Source: Macrotis lagotis (taxonomy: Eukaryota; Chordata; Mammalia; Peramelemorphia; Peramelidae). From it: a stretch of DNA of 64,000 nucleotides. Shown piece after piece: positions 40,220-52,300 of this stretch. Position numbers and translations under genes: made by a program. The stretch covers positions 181,390,508 through 181,454,507 of the forward strand of contig NC_133661.1 of NCBI RefSeq assembly GCF_037893015.1. The letters run 5' to 3'. Within the stretch, counting starts at the first letter, position 1. Every line of letters starts with the position of its first letter. The notes beneath the pieces are model-generated. The model saw only the letters and a list, made by a program, of their open reading frames with translations, did no database searches and was not told the origin of the DNA.

Positions 40220-43200
40220 TCAAAGACGCGAAACTGCCCCTCCAGCCACTACTATTGTTTCTCCTGTGATGTAGCTAGCATCTGATGAACACAGGAAAGA
40301 CACGATGCCTGCACATTCATGAGGCTCACCTAATCTGGGAAACAACCATCATCATCACCATCATCATCATCATCATCATCGTCATCATCATCATCATCAT
40401 CATAACTACAGTTCACTTATTAACACCTTATATAATCTGACTCCATCTTCCTAATAGTCCTCAGAGGGAATAAGAGAAAGGGGGTGATTTGGGTGCCTAG
40501 ACCCAATTATTTCTGGTCAACTGCCCGAAGCTAATGTTTGTTTACTTTGCACAGCACCCTTCACTCAAATTCATTTCACATTCTTGTCACAGCACTCACC
40601 CCCCCCCCCCCCCACTCCATGGTCTTCTTCCAAGACAAAGGACAAACAGATACAGCAAATATACTCCTAGGTACCCATCTACTCTGTCTGTCCCCTCTCA
40701 CTTACCTGTATTTGAAAGGGTTTTGTAAATAAATGGATTTAAGAAACCTATTACTGCTCCTGCTATTGAAGGCAATGTGGCATATAGACTTATAATTTAG
40801 AAGACTAGATACAAAACCAACTTTTGATGCTTAACAAATCATAATCTCTGTATACTTTTAGCAGACAGACCAGTGACTATCTTCTTTGGTGGAGAGAAGG
40901 CCCCATACCAGGAATTCTCCCATATTGATGATATCACAGAACTTCCATGTGTTTGTTTTTTTTTTAGGTTTTTTTGCAAGGCAAATGGGGTTAAGTGGCT
41001 TGCCCAAGGCCACACAGCTAGGTAATTATCAAGTGTCTGAGACCGGATTTGAACCCAGGTACTCCTGACTCCAGGGCCGGTGCTTTATCCACTGTGCTAC
41101 CTAGCGGCCCCCTTCCATGTGTTTTTAATAATAAGTCTATTAAAGTAGATTCCTCATTCTGGTGACCCTAAGTACTTTAAAATGAATACAAACTCCAGGA
41201 GGTCTTACCAAGTTAGAACAGGGATTTGAGTACAGACTAAGTGACAGACAGTACATCTGTCCTCTGAGAACCAGCATAGCTAAATTCAGATTTATTAACA
41301 GATTGGCCTAAAAGTGATGAATATTTTGGTCAAAGCAACGCTCAAAGACCACTTACTAAGTCACAGAAGAATTGCAATAGGCATCACTGGAGGGTAAACC
41401 CACACTAATGAAATCATAAGCTGTTTTAGAATTATGAGAGTAATATAATAAAAATAATTTAGATTTTGTTCAGATCTGCCTTGTGAATTCACTGAGTTAC
41501 GGAACTCCTAAGTAAGGGAATTCCCTCTACCAAAGACTAGCAAACACTCTGTAACTTGCAGAATTGTTTAGTGAATTGAGAGGTTGAATTTCTTGCTCAG
41601 AGGCAAGGCCAGTCAATATGACATAGAGGGAGCAATTGAACCAATATTTTCTTGACTCTGAGGCTGACATTTTATTTTTACATAACCCATTTACATTACA
41701 CATAACCTTGTTGCTATAAAATAATGATGGCAAATTATAAATATGTCCTGCTTTTAGAAAACTCAGTATAAAAACTCCAAAGTTTTATTGTCATTTAGTC
41801 ATTTTTCAGTCTTTCCTGACTTCATGACCCCATTTGGGGTTTTCTCAGCAAGGAGCTGGAATGGTTTGCTATTTGATTCCCTAACTCATTTTACAGATGA
41901 GGAAACCAAACTAAATAAGGTTAAGCGACTTTTTCAGCTAGTAAATGTCTGAAGGCAGATTTGAACTCACTGAGGATAAGTCTTCCTGACTCCAGGCCCA
42001 GTACTCTATATACTGTGCCACCTATCTGCCTCTATAAATAAGACAGTGGTAATTATTTGTAATACAATAGCTCCTTCTCTTCACTAAAGATCACAGTGAG
42101 AGCTTTCTTTAAATAGCCACATTCCCTAGTACTCTCAAAATGTGTTTTGATTTGGCTCAATTTAGTTTAGAGGCAGTTTTTTTTTTCAGAAATTCACTTA
42201 TTGTTAGACACACCAAAAAACCACCATCATTATTATATGTGTATCTACTTCCCTTTTATGTTTCAATATTCATTTAACAAACATTAAATTCTTATTATGT
42301 ATCAAGTTTTGTAGAAAGCAAGGGAAAGAGCCTAAAATATACAAAACATGATTCCTGCCTTTAAGGAGTTTACAATCTAGTGGGAGGGAGAAAATAAGAT
42401 ATATGCAAAGCTAAATATAATAAAAATTAGAATAGTTCATGGTATAAAGGAGCATGAATTATTCCTTCCTGCAATGTTGGCAATGTCTAAAATCCTTTAA
42501 ATGTCAGTGGATGCTAATGCCAGTGATTTGTGTCCTGTTCTGGAGGATTAGTCCTCCACTTTGTTGATACTCTGTGATACAGCCGGGTCATCCAGGTGAC
42601 TAGCTCCTCGTTGTACCTGTCCTTTCTCACCCATTTACTCACCAAATGAAGACTCTTACCTGGTTATCTTCAAATTTTCTTTAGCCTGGGTCTCATTAGT
42701 TTTGTTTTCCCAGAACTGTTGGGAAAAGGGAGGGAGACATTTGGTATGACATTACTTTTTTCCAAGAGAAGGAAACTGAGGGGACCTTGAGGGAAAGAGA
42801 TTGGCTTTGTTTTTTACCAATTTATTTAGGTTTAGAAGCCAGGTATAACATCATCTCATCCTTTTTCTCTTCTTTCCTACTTATTCCCCCAGGCTTCTTC
42901 TGCTGTCCTGTTTTATATTCCTCTCTTTTAATTACTTTCTAGCCAGTCACTCCACTGGAGACAAGAAGGGTTACATGTGTAATCACGGGGGGGGGGGGGG
43001 GGGACACACAAAAGAGATGAGGAAGGAGGCTTTGATCTCTGTTTTCTTGTTTCAGGAAGATAAGGTATTAGATAAGAAATTGGGGTTCTTAAGAAACAGA
43101 TTAACAGATTAACTCTCCTCCCCTGAACCTCCACAAGAAGATAGCCATCTCTCTTGGAAAGAAGGAGGAACCTTGTTGAGACTCCTAGTGGATAGACCCT

Positions 43201-43371
43201 GAAGCTCCCTTCCTTCTCTATCTTACCCATCCTTACCACAGAACTGAAGTTGGTCTTGATGAGACCTGGCGCCAGGCAGTTCACCCTAATTCCCATTGGT
43301 TCCAACTCAGAAGCAAAATTCTTGGTGAGTCCTAGCAGGGCTGTTTTACTGACATTATAGGGGCCCAGGGC
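40220..43371 (-). CDS. DHRS4: DHRS4 exons 6-8 (catalytic Tyr/Lys, variable exon, PTS1)
   Basis: Exon 43371-43237 encodes [20 protein letters not shown] and [15 protein letters not shown], with Y186 and K190. Exon 42715-42660 is a short, diverged exon with good splice sites (CCCAACAG / GTAAGA). Exon 40334-40220 encodes [32 protein letters not shown] and the final AVSRL. The loop LGPYNVSK resembles the mouse form more than the human GFSPYNVSK, as I recall them. Confidence 0.93.
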
Positions 43372-46300
43372 CTAAAAGGATGGAAAGGAAAAATGTGGTG
43401 ATTCTTTTTCTTTTTTAGTTTCTACTCATTTCTGAGTTTTCTAAGTGAGGGGGTAGATGGAATCCTTATGCCTTCTTTTAACACAATATAAAATCCTTGA
43501 AACTTGTGGAATAAGAACATGCCTGAAATACAAGTTCTCAAAAGGTCTTATCTTATTTAAAAGGACCAGGATAGATAAAAGGGGTAGTGGTGGTGGTGAA
43601 ATAGTATTGAATATTCAGAAGATATGAGAATCACATTCTGGGAAGCAGGTGGGGTAGGTCAGAAATTTCCAGGCTTTACAGACTTCCTCCACAAACGGTC
43701 ATAAATTGCCATGAAATGAACATAGAGCAGCAGAAATAAAGGGATCTTTAAACAGTTGTCCTCCTAAGATAAATTGAGAGGACTGCAAAAAAGACAGGGC
43801 CTCCAGGGGCCGAGGTTTGACCTGAGGGAGGTGTAGACACCTCCAGGCTGATACCACTGAATCAATAAGCAGCAGGTCCTGAGGCAGCCCTGTAGGGAAG
43901 GTAGGCAGACTAGGACTCAAGAAATTTTACCTCCCACTCATGGCCATAAGAAATTTCACCTTACAAGAAGTTAAGAAGGTGAATAGAATTTTAGAAAAGT
44001 TAGACATAATAAATCTCTAGAAAAACTTGAATGGAAATAGAAAGAAATATGCCCTTTTCTAAGTGGTATATAGCACCTACACAAAAATTGAACATGTAGG
44101 GCATAAAACCTCACATTCAAATGCTCAAAGGAAGATATATTGAAAGTATCCTTTTCGGATCATGAGCAATAAAAATTACATGTCATAAAGGATCATGTAA
44201 AGATAGATTAAAATTACTTGAAACTAAAGAAAAAATTAATAATTTCATCATAGAGAATGGCAATAATGAGACAACATACCAGGATTTATGGGATACTGCC
44301 AAAGCAATACTTAGGTAAAATTTTATATCTCTTAATGCTTATGTGAATAAAATAGAGAAAAAGCAGATCAATAAATTGGGCACATAAATAAAAAAGCTAG
44401 AAAAAGAATAAATTAAAAATCCCCACTTAAACAACAAATTAGAAATTCTGAAAATCAAAGGAAAGATTAATAAAATTGAAAGAAAGAAAACTATTGAACT
44501 AATAAATAGCTAGTTTGATGAAAAAACAAAAAAATAGATAAATCTCTGGTTAATTTGATTTAAAAAAAAGAAAGAAGAAAACAAAATTACCAGTATAAAA
44601 AATGAGAAGGACGAATTTACCACTGATGAAAAGGAGATTAAAGCAATAATTAGGAGCTATTTTACCCAATTGTATGCCAATAAATCTGACAACTTAAGTG
44701 AAATGGATTCAAAAATTTAAATTGCCCAGATTAATAGAAGAGGACATAAAAACTTAAAGAGGATCTAAAAACTTAAATAAACCCATTTTAGGAAAAGAAA
44801 TTGAGCAAACTATCAATGAATTCCCCAAGAAAAAAATCTTGAGACCAGATGGATTTTCAAGTGACCTCTACCAAACATTTAAAGAAGAATCAATTACAAT
44901 ACTATATATTGGATTCCAGTACTATATATTTTGGAAAAAAAAGGTGAAGAAGGAGTCCTACCAAAATCCTTTTACAACCCAAATATGGTTCTGTTCCCTA
45001 AATCAAGAAGAGTCAAAACAGAGAAAGAAAGTTATATACCAATTTTTCTAATGAATATTGATATAACTTTAAAATAAAATATTAGCAGAGATTACAGCAA
45101 TATATTACCAGGATAATACACTGGTCATAGGTGGAATTTATATCAGGAATATAGGGCTGGGTCAATATTAGTAAAATATTAGTGTAAGTGACCATATCAA
45201 TAACCCACGCCCCTAAAAAAATCATATGATTGACTCAATAGATGCAAAAAAGCTTTTGACAAAATAAAAAAAAAGATTAGAAATGGAGGAATAAATGAAA
45301 CTTTCCTTAAAATGATAACTAGTATCTAGCTAAACCTAGTAAACTAGTAAATTAGTATCTAACTAAAACCATCAGCAAGTTCTGCACTAAAAAATTGTAG
45401 ATCTTGGAATAATTTATTTCAAAGAACAAAAGAGCTGGGATTTCTTTCAAGAGTAACTTACGCAGCAAAGTTGAGAATAATCCTAAATGAAAAAAAAAGG
45501 ACATTTGACAAACAGAAAGACTTGCAGTCATTTGTAGCAAAAAGACCAGTACTCAAAGGAAAATTTGATATAAAAAAGACCCAGAAGTAATATAAAGAAA
45601 ACATTAAAGACTAATTATAAGGCATTCATTAAGGTCAAACTGTTTTACTTAGTATATATGTAAATGTTATCAGTATTCTTAAAACTGTCTTCATTATTAA
45701 GGTAGTTTGGAAGAAGATTGGGCTTGAGTTGTATGTGATAGGGGATTCTATAAAACAAAATTAGATAGGAAGAGGAAAAAGGAAGTAATTATATTTTAAA
45801 AATAAGTTGTGAAAGGAAGAACTAATTCGAAGGGAGCAGGTGGGGGTGAAGGGCTGGTAATATTGAAACCTTACTCTCATCTGGGTTGAAAAGGAAACAA
45901 TATGTACATGTAGAAGGGTTTAGAAGTCTTCTAAAAAATTTAGAGAGTGAGAAAACTGGGAATAGGATTGGGGAGGTACTTTAAAAGGAATCTGTGAAAT
46001 GGGATTTGGGAGGGTGGGGAGAGGAGATGGGGATATTTTCGAAGGGATGTGGGTATTGAGATTATGAGGTGGGGGAGAAGATGGGGGAACTCTTGGAGGG
46101 GTAGGTGAAGTGGGGGAGGTAGGAGGGTGAGAGAAGATAAGGTAACAAGGATGGGGTAAAAAAGAGATGCTGAGAGAGAAAATAGTAAAAATAAGATGAA
46201 GGGAACTTCACAAAGTTAAAATGGGACATTTATAGCAACTCTCTTTGTGATGGCAAGGAACTGGAAATTGTAGAGATCCCCATCAATTGAGGAATGGTTG

Positions 46301-49300
46301 AACAAGTTGTGATATATGCACGTGATGGAATATTACTGTATTATAAGAAATGCTAAACTCAATGACCTTAGAAGGGCATTAGAAAACTTGCATAAAATGA
46401 TTAACAGTGAAGTGAGTAAAACCAGGAGAGCAGTACTAGAAATATTATTTTAAGAATGACTTGAGCAACTAAATAATTTTGACTGTTATAAATATGCAAA
46501 TAAAAAATAAAGTACATATGGAAAAAAATTTAAAAGAAAATATGCTTAATAGACAAGCAAAACAAACTGATCTTGAAGAAAGGATACTTAGAGACAACCT
46601 AAGGATTATAGATCTCTTAGAAGAACATGAAAAGACAAAGAACTTGAACACCATAATGCAAGAAATAATTCAAGAGAGCTCCCCAGAACCTCTGAACAAA
46701 GAAAATGAAATATTATTTGAAAGAATTTATAGATCATCTCCTGGAAAAACCCAAAGATGGAAACTCCAAGACACATAATAGTTAAATTTGATAATTCAAT
46801 TCAGAAAGAACAAGGGATCAGGAGAAAGACTTTAAAATACAAAGGAAAGGAAATTTGAATAACAAGACTATTCTTCACCCACCAGAAAAATCAAGAGGGA
46901 ATGGAATATGTTCAAAAGGTCAGGATATTACCCAAGATAATATCTGCAAATCTGAGCTTAAACATAAATGAAAGATGGTCATTCTATAATAAGAGACATT
47001 TGAAACATTTTATAAAGAAAACCAAAACTGAAGAGATTATTTGCTTCTTGAAAACTCTAGATAACAGAAATGCAGAAGGAATGAATGAATGAATGCAAAG
47101 GTCAGGGCTAGCAACAACAGTCTGACAGCAGAGAGACTAGTAAGATACTTTTTCTTTTTTCTCTCCCCACCTCAATTATTTATTTTTTTTAAATCCCCAG
47201 TTACATGCAAAGATAGTTTTCGATAATCATTTTTTGTAAGGTTTTGAGTTTCACATTTTTTGCCTTCCTACTCCTCTGATAAACTGCAGTTATATATGTA
47301 TAATTATGTTAAATTTATTATATATATATATATATATAATTATGTTAAACATATTTCCATGTTGATCGTGTTGTAAAAGAAGAATCAGAACAAAAAGGGA
47401 AAAAACATGAGGGGGGAAAAATCATAAAAGAAATTTAAAAAAATTGAAAATAGTAACTTTGGACTTGCATTCAGACTCCATAATTCCTTTTTTTGGATGT
47501 GGATGGTATTTTTCTATAACAAATCCTTTAGAATTTAAGAGACTTTTTCGAAATGTACACATAGGGACAGGGAGGGAATCTGGTAAAGATCACAGTAAAG
47601 GAGCAGCTCTAGGGCATTATAGATAGAACCTGGTAACATCCTGCCTACAGGTGAATAAAGGATTTTGTGAGTCTAAATACAATACAACATGAAAGAAGAA
47701 GAGGGAAGCATGAAGAGAGAAAGGAATATGTGTTATACCTGGGTCAAAATGAAGGCTAGCAATGAGGGCATTGTAGAGAAAGTCATACAGAGGAGTAAAT
47801 GAGGAAGACAGTGAAAGGACTAGAAGGGGGAGAAAAGGAGAACTTGCTTTGGTGTTGGGAAGGGGTTCCTCTGACAAATTACTTCAATGAGCAAAGAAAA
47901 AGGTTCTGTGAAAGGAGGTAGGATTTGGAATATTTGGTGCTTGAAAAGTCCCCTCATCCTCTCTTAAGTGGGAGACAGTCTGAAGTCTTGGGGGCAACTG
48001 GCACCTAATAGAGTGGAAGAGTATGAATTCAGTAGAGATTTTGAGGTAAATGGGAAAAAATTGTAAAAGGAGAGGGTATAGATAAATGATGGGTTGCTTA
48101 AATAGGACATGGTGGGGCCCTAACCTGGGGCCCTAACGTGGGACCCAGAATACCTTCTGTCTGGGATCAGTGTCTTCTCTGATACCTGAAAGAACTGGCA
48201 TTATTTTGGGAGTGAGGCATAACAAAAAAGGGGGAATCTATGGTGCAAGCTTTACAAGGCAATGGCAGAAACTTGCTAGAGGGAAAAGCCTAGAAAATCT
48301 ACCTTAGAAGTTTTGATTGCATGAAGAAGATCGAGAATAGAGAGACAATAATCATTGGGGTCATGAACCTGAGAATGAATATCTAGAGTAGGCAAAAAAA
48401 GAGGATAGATAAGAAAAGAGTGAGAGAAATTCATTCTGAAAAAAACAAAAAAAATCCAATGAATAGGACTAGTTGAAGGGGAAAAGAAAGGAGAATCTGC
48501 TCCACTAAGTGACAGGAAAAAATGGGAAGGGATAAGGAGAAGAATGATATAGCCATATAAAGGCCATAGAGGAAAAAAACTAATAAGCAAAACTCTAAAG
48601 GGAAAGCAGTAGCAAATGAAAGGAGGGGATCAGAGGTGAAAACCAGTAGGAATAGTGCTACCTTAAAAAAATAAGGTAAAAATAACTGAAGGAACACAGT
48701 ACTATATTAATAGCAAAAAAAGGAAAAATAATCATAACTTGAGTCCCTCTGCCCCTACCATATTAGAAAGATAGAGTGGCTGTAGCTATGGAGGACATTC
48801 TAGGGCCTAGGAATAATGAGGATAAGACTGAACATCAGGACTGGAAGTACCAGGGCAGAAAGAGATCCCAGGGGAACACTAAACCAACTCTGGGAACAGG
48901 AACAGGTGCTAAGTGGCAGATCTGTCGACCATTATTAGATGCAGGATGGAGTGGAGCAATTGCAATCAGAAAGAAAGAATTCAAATACCAAAGAACCACA
49001 ATGGGGATCAGCCACCAATGGCTGGCTTGAAACATGATGTTTCAAAAGGTAAAGGATCTGTATTACTGCCAATAAGAACTTATCCAGCAAAACTGAAAGT
49101 AATCATATGGGGAAAAATTCATTTAGCGACATAGAAGAATTTAAAGCATTCCTGATAAAAAGACAATCCTGAGTAGGAAATTTAATACTGAATAGAGGTC
49201 TTAGGGGAAGTATAAAAAGTTAAACATGGGAGAGAAATCATAAGGGAATAAGCAAGTTTAAACTGTTCACATTCTTATGGGGAGAGGATATATGTAAACC

Positions 49301-52300
49301 CCTTTATCATCACTTGAACTTCATTCTCATCTGAATTGGTCTAAGGACAGAAGAGCAGACCTATACACACAACTGAGTAGAGAAATTCATCTTAGTCAAA
49401 AGGGGAGTAGGAGGGAAAGAGATTATTAAGAGAAGAGAGTAAGGAGAAGAGAGAGAATAAATTAATAGAGGCAGTGGCCAGAAGCAAGACAGATTCTTGA
49501 GGAGAGGACAAGGAAAAAAGAGAAAGCTAAGTGTAAGAAAATAGGATGTAGGCAAATACACAATTAACAAACAAAGCTATAAATTTCTTTTTTTTTATAA
49601 ATTTCAATGGGATAAATTCACCCCTGAAATGGAAGAGGATAGCAACCAGAATTAGAAACCAGAATCCAACAATATATTGCTTACAAGAAACACACTTGAA
49701 ACAGAAAGTTAAAATAAGAGGCAGAAGCATAATCTATTATGTTTCAGTTAAAGTAAAACCAAAAGCAGTCATTATCTGTAATAGGAATATACTAGAACTC
49801 TTCTCAATCAATATAGGAGTGAAAAATTCTTGTATATTGTCTCCCCACTATTACATCAGAGGTATTAATATAAGTAAAGAGGAGATATAACTATCTTTAT
49901 GTGCTGAAGATGTGTGTATACTTAGAAAACCCTAGGGAATCTGTAAAGAGATAGATTGACAGAAGTAATAGCTTCAGCAAAGTTATAGGCTACAAAATAA
50001 ATTCTTAAAATTAATAGCATTTCTATATATTAATAATAAAACATCAAAATTAGTAAGAAACACAAATTAAAAATGTCACATTTCTAAAATATAGAGACTA
50101 GGATCACATTATAAGGTTACAAGTCACTCCCCAATTGATAAATGGTTAAAGGATATGAACAGGCAGTTTTCAAATGAAGATATTAAAACCATATATAATC
50201 ATATGAAAATGCTCTAAATCATTATTGATTAGATAAATGCAAATTAAAACCATCTCACACCTATCAAATTGGCTAAGATGACAAAAAGGGAAAATACTCA
50301 ATTTTGGAGAGGCTTGTAGGAGGATTCGGGAATTAATGCATTGTTGGTGGAGTTGTGAACTAAGCCAACCATTCTGGAGAATAATGTGGGACTATGCCCA
50401 AAGAGTAATAAAACTGATCATGCTCTTTAGCCCAGCAATCACAATACTAAACCTATATCCAGAAAAAAATCATAAAAAACAGGTTCCAAAATATTCATTG
50501 CAGTCCTTTTTTTTTTTTTGTAGTGGCAAAGAATTGGAAATTGAGAGGATTCTCATCAACTGGGGAAGAACTGATCAAGCTGTGGTATATGAATGTTATA
50601 GAGTATTATTGTTCTATAAGAGAAGCATGGAAAGAGTTACAGGAATTGATGTTGAAGGGAGCAAAACCAAAAGAACATTGTACACATTAGGGTTCAGAGA
50701 GCTAGGACAACTCTGGGAAACTTGTTATGGATAATGCCATCTACATCCAGACAAAGAAAAACAAAACAAGATAAAAAAAACTACAGAATCTGAATGAAAA
50801 CTATGTTCATTAAAAAAAAATTCTTGTATGCCCTTCTTTCCTATCCCATAATTTTCTTTATTTTTCTCTTAGTACTAATTCCTCATCAGAAAATGACTAA
50901 TATGTAAACATTTTAAACACAAAGGAACATATATAATGTTTACCAAACTGTTTGCCACTGAGGGGACAGGGGTGGAAAGGGAGGAAGGATGAAAATTGTG
51001 TAACTTTTAAATATGCATGTGGTTGAATGTTGAAAAACTTTTATAACATATCATTGAAGAAATAAAATAAAATATGAATAGAAAGTAAAAAATAATACAA
51101 ATCAACCCTGAAGTTTTACTTCATCTCCTGCAAATTGACAAAAATAAAACAATGACAACTCTCAATGGAACCATAGGCACACTAACACATCATTGGTGGA
51201 ACTGTGAAATGGAACAACTGTTTTGGAAAGTAATTTGGAATTATGCAATTAAAGTGACTAAAATGTCTATACTCTTTGAACCAGAAATTCCATTACTGGC
51301 TTATATACAAAGGAATCCATTAAAGAAAGAAAACCTCATATACTCCAAAATATTTATAGGAATATTTCTTGTAATGACTAAGCATTAGAAACAAAATAGA
51401 TTCCCATCAATTTGGGAACAGCTATATAAAATATGACACATGATTGTAATGGACTATCATTGTGTGGTATATAATAAATGATGTGTGTGATGATCACAGG
51501 GGAGCACGCAAATTCATAGGAAATGATGCAGAGTGACCCAAGTGGATCCAAGAAAACAATATATCTAACAAATGGAAAGAACAATTACATATAAAAAGGG
51601 AATATAATAAAAAAGATCAAACAGGACTTGAATGAATGAAGAGATATTGGAAGAAACCCCCAATTTATCTTATGTGAAAATGAAAAGTTTATAAGTGTTG
51701 CACATTGCACAGATTTTCAGACTTTTTCAATGAACTGATCAGCTATACTGATTTTTTTTTCCTTCTCAAAATAAAACCTCCACTATTTTTTAATGGGTTA
51801 TCTTTCTTGGAGAGAGTTGCAAAGGAACCCTATTGATAACCATGATGATATAATAAACAAAATTCATCAATAAAAATCATCAACAAAAAAAGAAAGACCA
51901 TGGAGAACCAGAGAACTATTATGACTCAAAAGGGACAAATATTGTCTCAATTTTTTGAAAAGAGAAGAGTCTGCACAATAGAGGATAGTGGAATTGACTT
52001 TGATAACTGGAAATTTCTAGAACTTGTTTTTAGGGGACCACATGGGTCACAAAGAATATGGTTTCACCAAAGAACAAGACAAGTTAGACCAATCTACTTT
52101 TTTTTTCTAGGCATCCCCTCCCAGATCTTCTTTCTCTTCAGTTAGGGTTTGGGTTGGTTAGATTATTTCTCCTGGAACAAAGAATGTGAATATCTGATTC
52201 TACAAAGGAACAAGAGTTTCTTGGGGCTAGGGAAAGTTGTATATTGAGAGAGGGAAGTCAGATACAGAAAAGAGGAGTGACTTACTTGGAAAGGCGTGTA

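Noticed and set aside
40346-40403. A CRISPR-like or regulatory array from the CAT repeats
   Set aside because: It is a simple trinucleotide microsatellite without spacers. Its interest is its position at a splice acceptor.
46479-46778. A 99-codon intact open frame as a host gene
   Set aside because: The translation matches the coiled-coil/RNA-binding part of LINE-1 ORF1 and sits among other LINE-1 fragments.
50336-50734. A 132-codon open frame as a host gene
   Set aside because: It contains the HCWW block of the LINE-1 ORF2 C-terminus and runs into LINE-1 3' UTR.
43960-51900. An endogenous retrovirus or other capsid-bearing element in the repeat-rich DHRS4 intron
   Set aside because: The recognisable protein pieces are all LINE-1 ORF1 and ORF2. 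I saw no LTR pair, primer binding site, gag or env similarity.
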